A DNA stretch of 64,000 bases from Telmatactis stephensoni (Eukaryota; Cnidaria; Anthozoa; Actiniaria; Isophelliidae): the NCBI GenBank assembly GCA_029948255.1, contig JALIZF010001692.1, forward strand, positions 186,001-250,000, in the 5' to 3' direction. Positions 13,761 through 24,864 of this stretch are shown one piece after another. A model generated the notes under the pieces. It was not told where the DNA came from, did no database searches, and saw only the letters and a list, made by a program, of their open reading frames with translations. A program made the position numbers and the translations under genes. Each line of letters opens with the position of its first letter. The stretch's first letter is position 1.

Positions 13761-14224
13761 TCGCATGGGACTTCATGTCCCGTTTGTACCCACCTCTTGG
13801 ACAGTGCCTTTGTTTTGTTGTTTTTCTACTTTCTCTATTTTTGTATTTTAGTTATGTTATTTCTGCGGTTTGTCCAATAAAGTTGTGAGAAAATTCAAAA
13901 AAAAAGTTGAGAAAATTCACCAAAGAGAGAGTTTTTCCCAAAGGAAAATGAAAGGTAGACAAAAAATCACAAACTTCTCTCAATTTCAGTGAGATTTTTG
14001 ACATTTATTGGTCTTTATTCAATGTTTTACTAGGATATAATTATGTATAAACACTAAATCATATACAATTTTCAGTGATCAAAGCATTGGCAAACTAATA
14101 GTAGTAGACTGTAAATAGTTTTCTTTTAGTTTTTATAGTTTTCTTTTGTTCTTCATCCACTAGTAAAAAATATATATTGTCGATCTTCTTTTGGGGACAA
14201 ATGAAAATCACTCCACTATAGTTA

Positions 14225-14507
14225 ACAATTAGACCTCGAGGCCGAATGGACTACGAGTCAATAGGCCTACGGCCTCATGGGCTATTCAAACTCGTAGTCC
14301 ATGAGGCCGAGAGGTCTAATTGTTTTAGTATTCACCAACATATTGGGCCAAAGGTGAATGAGACTAAACAAAACAAAGAGAGAAAAATGTTTTATTGATA
14401 TTATTACTTGCGCTTCCTCTCAACTCGGGCTATCACCAATAGCCCGAGGTTAGGGAGCCAATCAGAATGCAGGATTTGTAATAGCCCTTATGTTGGTGAA
14501 TACTAAT
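14225..14507. repeat. Two adjacent foldback elements
   Basis: 14225-14325 is a near palindrome (caattagacctcgaggccga ... ggccgagaggtctaattg). 14327-14507 has ends 'agtattcaccaacata' and 'tatgttggtgaatact', with an inner hairpin around 'gggctatcaccaatagccc'. The second may have inserted beside the first. Confidence 0.7.
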
Positions 14508-15299
14508 ATCTAATAGTCTACTATTTCATGGATTTCACGATAAAATGTCTTCATCATGTCTTCAAAATATATGTCATCAAATACGTACTTAGATTTCTTT
14601 TTCTTTTCATGAACACTTATAGTTTCTGATCTTGATAATAAAGTTAGTTTTTCAAAATTTAAAAAACTTCTGTACGTAAAAAAATATAAATTATATCCAG
14701 ATCACAAAAATATAGAGACACTAGAATTTTAAGAATAATTCTAGGAGTTCAACAGAATACTAGAGTGGTTTTCATTTGACCATGAAGGAATAGACAAACT
14801 AATAGTTGGTAGTAGACTCTAAAGCCATTGTTTTCTAAGTTTTGTTTCTTATCAACTACTACAAACTAAATAGTCATTTTTATTTCACAGTCAAATGAAA
14901 ATCACTCTAAAACTTTGAAATTACCATAAGGTTACCACTCAGCATTAACAAAATTTAGCAAATTTTGGCAACTGTTAATAAAATCACTAAATAATTATGT
15001 ACTTGCTAACAATATTATTATTTGGTATTCTTGGTCATTCACAGTAAAAATCATTATTTTTCCACAAAATCACTAATTAAAACTAAGTAGTCACTAAATT
15101 GCCTGAAGAAATTGCTAAATTTTGTAGTTACTAAAAATTGAACCTCACGGGAACAATAAATGCTAAAGTATGTTTATAATTTTTTTTCATATTATTTTTT
15201 AAACTTGCATGACTGATTGACTGTCTTATTGGCTGCTATGCTTTTCTTATTGCCAATCAATATTTTTGATTATTAATATATTATTATTATTTATGAACT

Positions 15300-15378
15300 A
15301 GGAGACACCCCTTTGTAGATATAGATGTAGTGGATATAAACCCCCCTTTGTAGATATTATAGATGTAGTGGATATAAA
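15300..15378. repeat. Two-copy direct repeat, ~37 bp
   Basis: 'cccctttgtagatat...agatgtagtggatataaa' occurs twice back to back. No function is evident. Confidence 0.6.
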
Positions 15379-16022
15379 TTGTGTTGTTTGGATACGTATC
15401 AACATATAGTGATAAATGGGGTTTAGGGTTTTCGCTATAATAACTGAATATAAGAAACTAATTAAAGATATTTCATTGATCATTAGTAAATTGATAATCA
15501 ATATGATAAAGGTTCCAGGAAAATAGCTAAGTGACTGATCTGATGATTTTTTTCAAACTTTCTCAAATCAGTATAATATATGGACTTTCTTTATGAAAAT
15601 ATCGGCACCTAGAAGTTACTTAGGCCATTTTCATACAGGCACACCTTCAATCTCCAACTCAAATTCGAAGTATATTAAATGTCTTGTTCACTCAGATGAG
15701 ACAAAAAGGACATTTGCACAATGGCATTAATTTACTACAACTTCTAGAATACGTTAGAAATTTTCTTTGTTAATCAAACTTCTATTTGGATCACCCAATA
15801 CCATTAAAATGCAGCTTGTGATTTGTTCGAAACAAAGTGTGGATTATGATGAACAATGCCATTTGTTCTTACTAATCTCTGTCCTTTGTTTTGGCACCAA
15901 TTACTTAACCAAAATATATGTGGCAAAGTTTCTGATAGTTGTAGTGTATGATGCCATCATTAATGTCCTAAGCATACTGAATGTCTTAATTGTTCATAAA
16001 CTCAGATGTCACCTGGTTGTCT

Positions 16023-16170
16023 GTTAGGGGCTGTTTATATGAAGGTGACTAGCCAGCCCCGTAAACAGGCTGACTTCTTTTGTCTCTGGCCCCAAGGGAA
16101 ATGAAAACAAAAGAATTCAGCCCACTTACCGGGCTGGCTCGCGTCCATATATTATAAACAGCTCCTTAGA
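16023..16170. repeat. Foldback element downstream of IPPK
   Basis: Ends 'taggggctgtttatat' and 'ataaacagctccttag' are inverted, as are the inner 'gccagccccgtaaacagg' and 'gggctggctcgcg' arms. It is a 148-bp non-coding element about 100 bp from the IPPK stop. Confidence 0.65.
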
Positions 16171-16275
16171 CAAATAAACTTTAGTATAAGTTTCTTTTAA
16201 GTATATTTTTCTAGCTGCAAGGAAAAACAACTGCTAGTGTAAATGATCAGTAGTAGTAACATTTTGTTGTTGTAT

Positions 16276-17871
16276 CTACCACCACAATTGAACAATTTTT
16301 TTGTTGGCATTGTTTTGAATAAAGTGTTGAACTGTTTTACGGCTATCATTGAAGTACTTCTGAACTCTGTCAAATTCTTTTGGATCCAAGTCTACTAGGC
16401 CAATGTTGTATCCCACAATCACTTTTGGGCCACCATCAGAATTACTGCTAACCTCAATGTATGGCAAATGCTTGGGTTTACTTTGTTGTGTTTGGAAGGC
16501 AAGCAATACTGAACAATCCTTGGCGGTGCTGGCAATGGAAAATTGACAGACTTTGAAGACAATGTCCCTGATCATCCACATCTCTAAAGGCTTCTCCCGC
16601 AGCATGTCTGATCCAGGATTTTCAGTGATTTCTTTCCAAATATCAGTATTGTAAGGGCCATCCACTGAAAACTCTTCTCTCACACCAATGTTGTCTTCAA
16701 AGTACTTTTTTACTTTGAGGTAAAGAGGATATAGAGCTTCGACATCGATATCATCCATTCTTTGCACCTGGGACAAATATTTGAGTACTCCACCACACCC
16801 AAATAAACCCACCTTCTGTAATGTTTCATCATCATTGAAACAATCCATAAGACCATTACCATTGCAAACTTCAGTTTTGGTAATGGTGTCTATTTTATTA
16901 ATGTACTGTTCACTAGATTTAGAATCATCAATGAGTATTTGAAGAACAGTTAGCATAAAACTCTTTGAGTATGGTCCAAGAGTCAAGTCACACTTGTGGC
17001 CACTGCTTTTGTGGCCAAGAACTTTCCATCCAGCATCTTTCAATGCTTCCTCAAGAACACCAATAGGGCAGCAGATATCTTTACTGGGATCTCCTAAAAC
17101 TGCTCTCACAATTTCATCAGTAAAAATTGGAGAGCCATCCTTGAAGATCCGTAGATTATTTTGAGGATCTGAGACTAGTGTTTGTAATGCATAGAACACG
17201 CGCTTTGGATCTGCTGAGAGGAGATTGACTGGGCAGTATCGACTCTGTCTGGAATATTTTCCATCATCTACTTTAACTCCCTGGAGCATACAGTATTGGC
17301 ATACTGTGTGTTTGATTGCGTGAGCGTCTTTGATAAAGGGCGATGAAGGTAGAAATCCGCACTTCGGTTTGATCTCAAGTGAAAATGTTGGATTTCCATT
17401 AGCGTTGATTGGCAAACACACGTTGTCTAGGTCATTAGTAGTGCATGGTATATCTTTAGGTAAAAAACAGAAATCAGGCATCAAGACACCAAACGACGCT
17501 TTTGTGTCTATACCTTTATGGAGTCTGTCTTCTGGCCTGGAAGATTCACAGAGCTTGTCTAGTTTTTCTGCAAAGCCCGGCGGAAGCTGGACAACGCGCC
17601 CAACACGTACATACCTTCCACCCATCAAGGGAAGAAAAACATTTCGACTGTAATCCAAAGATTTACAAATTCTCAGTAGGTTTTTGGAATCCCCATCGTT
17701 TAAATCATTCCCCGTAGAATTTCTATTCTTTTTCTTCAGTCGGAGAACAAGATGGTGACCTTTTAGAGCAACAACTATTGTGTCGTTTCCCTCGCCACGA
17801 TAAAACCAAGAATGCGTTTCGGCGATAGCGTCATGGACAACGTCTTGTAAATATGCTAAACGTGAAGCCAT
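16276..17871 (-). CDS. IPPK: Inositol-pentakisphosphate 2-kinase
   Basis: Transfers phosphate from ATP to the 2-position of IP5 to make phytate (IP6), mainly in nucleus and cytoplasm. One open frame of 531 codons from the ATG at 17871 (MASRLAYLQDV); the upstream in-frame codons contain no earlier ATG. Diagnostic motifs: the ATP-site region with YRGEGN (residues about 24-29), RYVRVGRVVQLPPGF, the family signature EIKPKCGFLP (about 166-175) with a following VCQYCM Cys-x2-Cys, YCPVNLLS, the IDVEALYPLY segment and the C-terminal TAKDCSVLLAF motif. Length is close to vertebrate IPPK (about 490). Oddity: the ORF is unbroken although neighbours have 5-21 exons, so an intronless state or an old retrocopy is possible. 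It shares a short 5' interval with TRMT61B on the other strand. Confidence 0.93.
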   Translation of the reverse strand: MASRLAYLQDVVHDAIAETHSWFYRGEGNDTIVVALKGHHLVLRLKKKNRNSTGNDLNDGDSKNLLRICKSLDYSRNVFLPLMGGRYVRVGRVVQLPPGFAEKLDKLCESSRPEDRLHKGIDTKASFGVLMPDFCFLPKDIPCTTNDLDNVCLPINANGNPTFSLEIKPKCGFLPSSPFIKDAHAIKHTVCQYCMLQGVKVDDGKYSRQSRYCPVNLLSADPKRVFYALQTLVSDPQNNLRIFKDGSPIFTDEIVRAVLGDPSKDICCPIGVLEEALKDAGWKVLGHKSSGHKCDLTLGPYSKSFMLTVLQILIDDSKSSEQYINKIDTITKTEVCNGNGLMDCFNDDETLQKVGLFGCGGVLKYLSQVQRMDDIDVEALYPLYLKVKKYFEDNIGVREEFSVDGPYNTDIWKEITENPGSDMLREKPLEMWMIRDIVFKVCQFSIASTAKDCSVLLAFQTQQSKPKHLPYIEVSSNSDGGPKVIVGYNIGLVDLDPKEFDRVQKYFNDSRKTVQHFIQNNANKKIVQLWW

Positions 17872-18154
17872 AGCATTAACTCTCACTGATAACTCTAATC
17901 ACATCTCTAAGTTGTTATAAAATCTAAAAATACAGCTAAAAGAACCAGTGTAAACGCGAAACTTTACATATGAATTTTGACCTTCTCTTTGACTCCCCAG
18001 CTGCCGATCACGCGAGAAGCAACTGACCGTGAGCCAAAAAGACTGGGACTAGGAGAACGTCCACTGACTACATCTTACTGCAGGCTCATTAACAATTTTG
18101 TGAAATCCGAGAGCTAAAGGTAGCCTAAATATTAGGGAAACAGTGCACTTTTTG
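17872..18154. promoter_or_regulatory. Divergent promoter between IPPK and TRMT61B
   Basis: Only 283 bp separate the two start codons on opposite strands. The interval is less AT-rich than the surrounding introns around 17995-18050 and has no TATA box at a typical distance from either start. It must hold both 5' UTRs and is best read as a bidirectional housekeeping promoter. Confidence 0.6.
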
Positions 18155-21100
18155 ATGAAGTTTGCACCACTTTTACCAGAGTTTTACAAATTCGTAGTAT
18201 CTTTTCGCATTGGTAACATTTTTAAAAAGATATACCGGAAAAAGTGGAGTTTGAAAGGCTCAATTTTTCTCCAAAAATGGCGCGCAGTTTTAAATGGCCA
18301 AACATTTGGAAGACCAAGAAATCGACCATTTCAAGCTGAAGAGTTTGTCTTACTGACTGAAAGCCGATTTGGTGGTTCATCTCGTCTCGTTAGACTGATT
18401 TCAGGGGGTGAAACGAAGCTGAAGACAAGAAATGGCAAAGTTATTGCTCTTGGACATGATAGAATTATTGGTACAAATCAAGACAGTGATGTCGTGCATT
18501 TGAAAGATGTACCCTACAGAATGAAAAGACCCTCGCTAGAAGACTATGTTCTGTATATGAAAAGGGTTGCAACACCTTCATACCCTAAAGATATCCAAGC
18601 AATGTTATCCATGGGGGAAGTTGGAAGAGGGAGTTGTGTGTTAGAGGCAGGAACTGGCTCTGGGGCTTTGACACTTTTTCTGTCTAGGGCAGGTAGTGTT
18701 AAATAAGAATTACTTCATGTATATTTGAGTAGTTTCTATCTAGGACAACATGGAGGTGTCTTTGTAACCCCAGGGGGGGGGGGGGAGATTCCAATCGTAA
18801 ATGGACAGGGATGCTCATCGCACCTTTTAGGGGTCTGTTTTGGTAAATAAACTACCTAAAATAAGCATGAAATGGACGATTTCGGTGATCTGAATTGCTT
18901 CAAAGCACATTGATAACAAAGTGTTTCATTACCTCAATTCTTTATTATTGTTTTTGAATTGGTACCTTTTAGGGGTAGAAATGAATTGTTGCCACTCCCA
19001 CTCAGGTACCTTTTAGGGGTCATTTTCAAAATTTCCAATGAGCATCCCAGTGTCCTCTTATATAGGAGTCCACCCCCTGGGCTTTGTCCAGGATGAAATA
19101 AGTGGTACAGTCAAACCTCCACTAATTAACACCCCCCTCCCAGTATAAGCAGACATCTCTGATAAGCAGACAACAACCCGCCGCCTCCACCCCTTCTCCG
19201 AACAAACTCTACATTATTTTTTAACCTCCCATAAGCAGCACCTCTCATCAGCAGACACCAATTCTGGTCTTGAGGGTGTCATATTACTGGAGGTTCAACT
19301 GTTATAATTGTCAATATATTGTTATCTGTCCCAAAATATTGCTTTTATATTAATTATTTTGTAATGTACTTCATTCTGTGATTAAATCTCATCCCAATGC
19401 TGGAGATCACATTAAAATCATTCATGATGAAAATACCTCACCAGAAAAACATGTAAACAAAATGATTTAGCAATCACAGTCGGAACACCATTAAGTTGAA
19501 ATTCACTCGGGGCAAACTCAAGATGGGACAAAACCATCCATGTTCAGTGTAAAAGTATCCTTTAGTTAGTCATTTTCACATCTCACTCCAGGAGTGGATC
19601 TAGGATTATTTACATCTGTATGCATCATCCCAAACGGAGGGGTTGTATGATGGCAGTGAAAGCAAAAGCAGAGCCTAATTCTAGTTAACCATCATTTTCT
19701 CATTTTCATAGTGGGGGTTGCAACCCCCCCCCCCCCCCCCCAACACACACACACACACACACACACCCTCCCCCTGGATCCGCCCTTGCACTCTTTCTCA
19801 CAGTACTATTATATACCCAAGAATTGACTATTTGTTGTCCCTTTTCTTTTTACAGTTGGCAATGAAGGACATATACATAGCTTTGATAACAATGAGAAAC
19901 ACATGAAAAAAGCCAAGGAAAACTTTACTCATTGGATTTGTTCTTGGGATAAAACTTCATTTCCACAATGGCCACAGAATGTTACTTTCTACAATGTCTC
20001 TATAAAGAAGTGTGGTGAACATTTACCCTCATTAGTGGAGGGAGATGCGGTAAGATATTTATATTGCTTGTTTTCTTAAATTGCAAAGTACCAGATATAT
20101 TTTGTAAATATTATCAGCTCCATCGCAACTGCTGAGAGTTTCATAACCTATCGCATGCTGTTGGCTCCAAAGGAGACTGATGAATACTAAAGATAGTGGT
20201 CAAGGTTAATTCAAAATAATGTATGTAACTGTGATCTAAGACCCATGAATCAAATTTGGCCCTGGTATGTAGGATTAGCCTAAAATTCAGGCTTGATTTT
20301 CATTTATAGTTACTTCCTAAATGAAAAAGTAGAATGATTACATATTATGTTTGGTATATTAATTGATTTGAAAAAAAATTGTACAGGTTTTCTTAGATTT
20401 GCAGTCACCAGAAAATTACTTGGAGTTTCTGATACCTGTAATTAAGCAAGAATGTCCTGTTGTTATATTTCTTCCAAGGTGGGTTTGTAGGCAGATATTT
20501 CAATGAATGAATGAATATATGAATGAATGAATGCATGAATGAATAAATTAATGAATGAATCAATGAATGAGTCCTAGTTGTGAGGTTTTGATGGCTCCTG
20601 CGAAGTACAAATTAAAATTGTCAGTGATGATTATGATGGTGTAATTATTTGCTTTAATTTGTTTTTCCATGTTTTCTAGTATCACCCAAGTTGTAGATGT
20701 TATAAGTTTCTGTAATTTAAAGAAGCTACCATTACATGTTGAGAATGTCATAGAGGTAACACATCGAATGTGGAAGATACAAGCAGTTACGCTAGCAAAT
20801 ACAGATGTTGAAGATGTTGATAATTCACAGTGTTTAGAGGATCAATTAAGTAATAATGAGCATCAGCTATCTGTGAAATACACTGCTAAACCATCTTTTC
20901 AACAGCTACCGCATACTGGTGAGTATTAATCAAAAGTTTAGTTCAAACGTTCATTTGGATGGCATTTGACTTGGTAAAAGAATAATGTACCAAGTCGCTT
21001 GTGGTAATCATGAACAATCTGCACCGTACAGTAAGTGGTCGGTAAGGTAGCGGTAAGTGGTCGGTAAGTGGTCGATAAGTGGTCAGTAAGGTAACAGTGT

Positions 21101-22035
21101 AACAGTAAGTAGTCAGTAAGATAACAGTAAGGTAGAATGTGGTCGGTAAGGTAATGCATGGTAAGGTAAATAATGGTAAGATAATAGATGACGGTAAGGT
21201 AACGGTAGAATGTGGTCAGTAAGGTAACAGTAAGGTAACGGTAAGTGGTCAACGAAGCGAGTTACTGACCACTTACCATATGGTGTAGATTGTTCACAAT
21301 TACCATCTCTTGTCAGCCAACAATCAGTTGTTTGTTGGCCTTTTGTTGTTGAAGTGGCTTTAGCCAATCTAAAAATATAACCATTTTGAATTATTGTAAA
21401 CTCCTAATTATACATGTACTGAAATGACAATGTGAACTGTTTACTGTCACGAAACTGTTAGTCAATTGGTGGTCTGTCAGTATGGCACTAGTTGACTGAC
21501 AGTCAGTTAGTGAGGTTTCAATCAATAGTCCCCTTCACAGTTCTCTGCGCCATCTTGAAAGGTAGCCATGCCTTTGCATCAAAGCAAGGTGAACAATGAG
21601 CTCCTGCATTGATAGAGACCTGTGAATAATTATTGTCCTAGGTGTTAAAAAGGTATCTATCATTGCATGCTCACTGTTCGTCTCCCTTCAATGCAAAGGC
21701 ACGGCTACCTTTCAAGATGGTGCAGGGATTACTGTGAAGGGAACTATTGTTGGTGAGGTATCAACTGACAGGAGATTTGGTGTGTTATTCTTAACTTTTA
21801 CCATTTGATTGTGAGAAATTTTGGATTTCACAATGATGTCAATGCTGTTGAGGTTCTCCCATTTTGTCCATCAATTTATAAGGTGATGACCCTGGTGGAA
21901 ACCCTTATAATAACCATAAAGATATATTATGACAAATAAAGAAATCACCAAATTATGTGAAATTCAATGTTTATTAAACTAGGGATTTTTCTATCCGCTA
22001 TAGGTTTCATGTTAAAATTGCTGCTTAGAAGATAA
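18155..22035 (+). CDS. TRMT61B: Mitochondrial tRNA (adenine-N1)-methyltransferase, TRMT61B type
   Basis: SAM-dependent enzyme making m1A58 in mitochondrial tRNA. Exons: 18155-18692, 19856-20049, 20387-20478, 20680-20918, 22004-22035; sum 1,095 nt, 364 aa plus stop. The N-terminus is basic and free of acidic residues for some distance, fitting a mitochondrial presequence. Motifs: RPSLEDYVLYMKR, then SAM motif I EAGTGSG (residues about 164-170) with ALTLFLSRAVG spanning the first junction, VFLDLQSPENY (acidic motif), and IFLPSITQVVDVI, resembling the NITQVIELL segment of human TRMT61B. The tiny last exon, HTGFMLKLLLRR, matches the expected GHTAFLVKL ending and has a good acceptor (ctatccgctatag), which fixes the gene end. 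A GTG at 18143 in frame is not needed. Human TRMT61B is longer at the N-terminus. Confidence 0.93.
18767..19078. repeat. MITE of the C-run family in TRMT61B intron 1
   Basis: Starts with a G-run (18774-18785) and 'ggacagggatgctcatcg', ends 'gatgagcatcccagtgtcc...taggagtccacccc' in inverted form, with 'accttttaggggt' units inside. It is related to 8680-9060 and 61557-61957. Confidence 0.65.
19588..19790. repeat. Short dispersed element with C-run and (CA)n
   Basis: Left end 'caggagtggatctagg', right end 'cctggatccgcccttgca' (inverted). The middle carries a C run (19725-19741) and a (CA)n tract. It resembles the element at 12586-12768 and the fragment at 58190-58225. Confidence 0.55.
20500..20577. 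repeat. (GAAT)n tract
   Basis: Imperfect GAAT/AATG tandem units in TRMT61B intron 3. Confidence 0.8.
21002..21305. repeat. Foldback element packed with 'ggtaag' minisatellite units
   Basis: Ends 'tggtaatcatgaacaatctgc' and 'agattgttcacaattacca' are inverted. Between them 'cagtaaggtaacagtaag' and 'ggtcggtaagtgg' units repeat from 21030 to 21250. Located in TRMT61B intron 4. The many ggtaag strings look like splice donors but follow no exon. Confidence 0.75.
21525..21748. repeat. Foldback element in TRMT61B intron 4
   Basis: Arms 'aatagtccccttcacag' and 'ctgtgaagggaactatt' plus inner arms 'catcttgaaaggtagcc' and 'ggctacctttcaagatgg' are inverted copies about 200 bp apart. No coding capacity. 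Confidence 0.75.
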
Positions 22036-22730
22036 AGCTTGAATGCTACAGAAATCCAATCAATGCTAATAAATTATAATGCTTCTTTTTATATTCTTTT
22101 TTACACTAGTTTATATATAATATGCAAATACTTACATTTTCAAGTCATTGTATAAAGAAGATTTTCAACCTTTCTTATTTAAGAAAGAGAAGAATATTAT
22201 TTGAATGTCTCAAATATGACATAATTTATGTACAAAATAATTTATTGCAAAAATTTTCATTGCAAAAATCAGGAATCGCCACCCTGTAAAAATATGTACA
22301 TCCAAAATATTCGAATTTGTATACAATATCAAATTGTACAAGTATTGTTTGCCTCTCAATGAACATCAAGTATGCAATACTAATTCAAAGGTAAACATTT
22401 TTAAGTTTATGAACACTGTCAGCAAGAAATTAATTTGACTTCAATATTGCATGATGGAAGATTTTGACCGATACCATAAAAGGTCTAGTACTCACATAGC
22501 CTGTGATCAGCCTCTTTGCTGCTCGTTGCCTGGTGTCTTACTGGAAAGTTGGGATTCCAGGTGAACAGCAAAGTAGCAGCTGTTGTTTGCAGGCTACCTA
22601 ACACCTTCATTGTAGATGAAAAATTTTAAATGGGAAAAAATGCAATGCAGGACTTTGTAATAAAATGTTATTGCTTCAATGACCATTCAGAACTTATAGG
22701 TGTAATATAAGAACTATAATAAATTATTGA
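22036..22730. other. Convergent 3' spacer between TRMT61B and Speedy gene
   Basis: Tail-to-tail interval of about 700 bp. AT-rich, with candidate polyadenylation signals (aataaatta near 22068 for +). Nothing else supportable. Confidence 0.5.
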
Positions 22731-24366
22731 TTAGCCAAAATTACTTGCATCCTCTTCTGATGATGACTGTGAGCTGTAATCTGAAGTGGTTGTATGTGAG
22801 TCAAATGCTCTAGAAGGGACTCTGCATTTGCTACAAATAACAGGACTTGCACCAGGACCTCTTGGACTAGAGACAGGGTCATCATCTGATGCAGAATAGT
22901 TTCTCCATGCCCCACCATGATGGGGTTTTCTTTCACGCCACCAAATAGGATGATCTGGAACAATCATCATTACCTTGCAAAGAAATAAATAATATTCAAT
23001 AAGAATACATACATACAACTTTATTGGTCCTCCCTATAGGGCTTTTCAGGCCAGTTTACAACTAATGGAAAATTAAATATAGGTCCTAAAGTGAATGTCA
23101 TTGACCATGCTCAAAATTATTATTGAGACAGGAGCCACCCTTGGGGATAATGGACAGAAGATCACAAGTTTTACATGCGCTAGTTTTAAAAGCGTAGAAT
23201 TTCCGAAGTTCTGGATCCCAGCGAAACTTTGACAACTTTGAGTTTTGTAACAGAAATATGTGTCAGTTTTCAGCCTTAGCTCTCAAAACCGTTAAATACA
23301 GAATTAGAAAAAACTATAAGTTTAATATTTTTATACCTCTTCGCATGTCTGTCTACTAACTACTGCTCTATAACCCATCTTTCTCCACAAAATATCTCTT
23401 CTGACAAGAAAGCTTGGATACAGCTCGCGCCATCTCTTTCCGAGAGCCCACGGGAAAATGTCGTATTTATCGTCTTCTTCGTCTTCTTCCATATCGTTAG
23501 CAAGGTAGCTTAAAAACGAAACGAAATGAAAATGTATATATTTTTTCGTTTCTTTGATAGTTGCGCACCTTTTTGCAATTTTGCACAAATATTTGAGGCA
23601 AATACTTACAGAGCTATGAAAAAATTCAATCTGTTGAATTCTCTTCTTTGAAGGTTTGCTCTTCTGAAATACGCGTAAACCATAGACAAGAGATACTAAA
23701 AGATGATGAAAAAGTATTAGTATATAAGCTTATATTAAGGAACTTTCACATAGTGCATACTTTGTCAGAAATTTTTGCGCAACCATCCATCCACAGAAAG
23801 TCTTGAATGGTGTCGTCATCTAAGAATATAAAAGGAAAAAAGTTTTTTTTTAACTATTCAAGAAAAAAGCTTGAAACTGAACTAAGATAGTGTTTACTGA
23901 GAATTTCATGCGATTGAAATAACGAGTTTTACGGTATGTAACCTTTTTAAACCAAAAACCTCACGTGAAAAACTTATTCAAACTTCATACCTAAAAGCTT
24001 GAAGAAGGAAGCCATGTGAGAATTTCGCGTTTCGTAGTCATCATACAACATGCTTATCTTCATCTTTTTTCGGGGAATTTGTACTTCAGATTCAGCTGAA
24101 TTTCTTCTGTGGCTATCCTCTTTAATCTGTCGTCTTCTCTTTTCACTTTGTTTCTTAGGTGTCACACTGTTTCCATCTAAAGTTTCATTACAAACAAGAG
24201 AACAAGCACATGAAAATGAATCCTCCAAAACTGAGGATGGTGCTGTCGTTTTTGCTTTCAAGGAAAGCTGTCCACCCATGACGGTTAAAAGCAAATGTGA
24301 CGGCACTAGTTTTGTCGGTTCTTTTGTTGAAGTTCTCCTTGTTTTCTGTGAAGACTCTGCTAACAT
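22731..24366 (-). CDS. SPDYA: Speedy/RINGO cell-cycle regulator
   Basis: Speedy/RINGO proteins bind and activate CDK1/CDK2 without cyclin sequence or T-loop phosphorylation. Exons on -: 24366-23991, 23819-23761, 23695-23610, 23508-23337, 22973-22731; sum 936 nt, 311 aa, close to human Speedy A (313). The Ringo core reads [102 protein letters not shown]. Downstream, [16 protein letters not shown] and a [14 protein letters not shown] motif match the conserved C-terminal tail. The N-terminal 110 residues are basic and low complexity ([12 protein letters not shown]), as in the family. The open frame continues upstream of 24366 without another ATG, so a 5' exon is possible. The gene is divergent from PAF1. 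Confidence 0.92.
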
Positions 24367-24864
24367 TCTGAGGGATAAGGAAGGAGTTTGTTTTGAAGTT
24401 TGTTGTGCACAGAGCGACCCGCGCCCTTTGCCTTTTGTTGAGTGTTCGTCGAGTGTTGACCTTGCGACCTTGACAACCACTTTTTGCGCGGGAAAAAAAT
24501 GTGCAAATGGCGGGAAAGTAATACAATCAGCTGTACTGCTCCAATTTCTTCTGACTTTTTGAATATATCTTCTGTCAGTAATTATCAAAACGAAACTTTA
24601 ACAAAATCACTATCGTTATCACCCTTTGGTCGTTTATATTATATGAAAATGATTAAAAAAAAAACTATGAGTGAGATGAAAAGAAAATCTGGTACTTTGG
24701 ACCACAGGAAGCCCAAATATAGTAACGATGTTTGAAAAGGACTGGCACTACCAAGCGTGTCGGCCATATTGTTTGTGTTGGAAATCCTTAGTCTTCCAAA
24801 AATGTGAAGTTTTTGGATATTTTGCTCTGTCTTTTCACCATAAATAATTGTTAATTGTTCAAAA
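24367..24864. promoter_or_regulatory. Divergent promoter region, Speedy and PAF1
   Basis: About 500 bp between opposite start codons. The stretch 24420-24530, still open in the Speedy frame, includes cgcgccc and tttcccgccattt; the latter fits an E2F-type site (TTTSSCGC) and would suit a cell-cycle gene, but this is only a sequence match. No TATA box is evident. Confidence 0.5.

Larger units (their letters stand above)
12151..16275. other. Spacer between PYG and IPPK, repeats only
   Basis: These 4.1 kb hold no supportable gene. They contain the 3' flank of PYG (candidate polyadenylation hexamer AATAAA near 12848) and several repeats listed separately. The remaining AT-rich sequence has only short, low-complexity open frames. 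Confidence 0.6.

Noticed and set aside
22500..22610. Alternative last exon of TRMT61B after 'gggattccag'
   Set aside because: It would encode GEQQSSSCCLQAT, unlike the family; the exon at 22004 encodes the expected HTGFMLKL ending.
24188..24526. - strand 112-aa frame overlapping Speedy exon 1
   Set aside because: A shadow frame; the overlapping frame continues in phase into the Ringo core through good splice sites.
24050..24562. + strand 170-aa frame opposite Speedy exon 1
   Set aside because: Antisense shadow with no domain and no splice-supported continuation.
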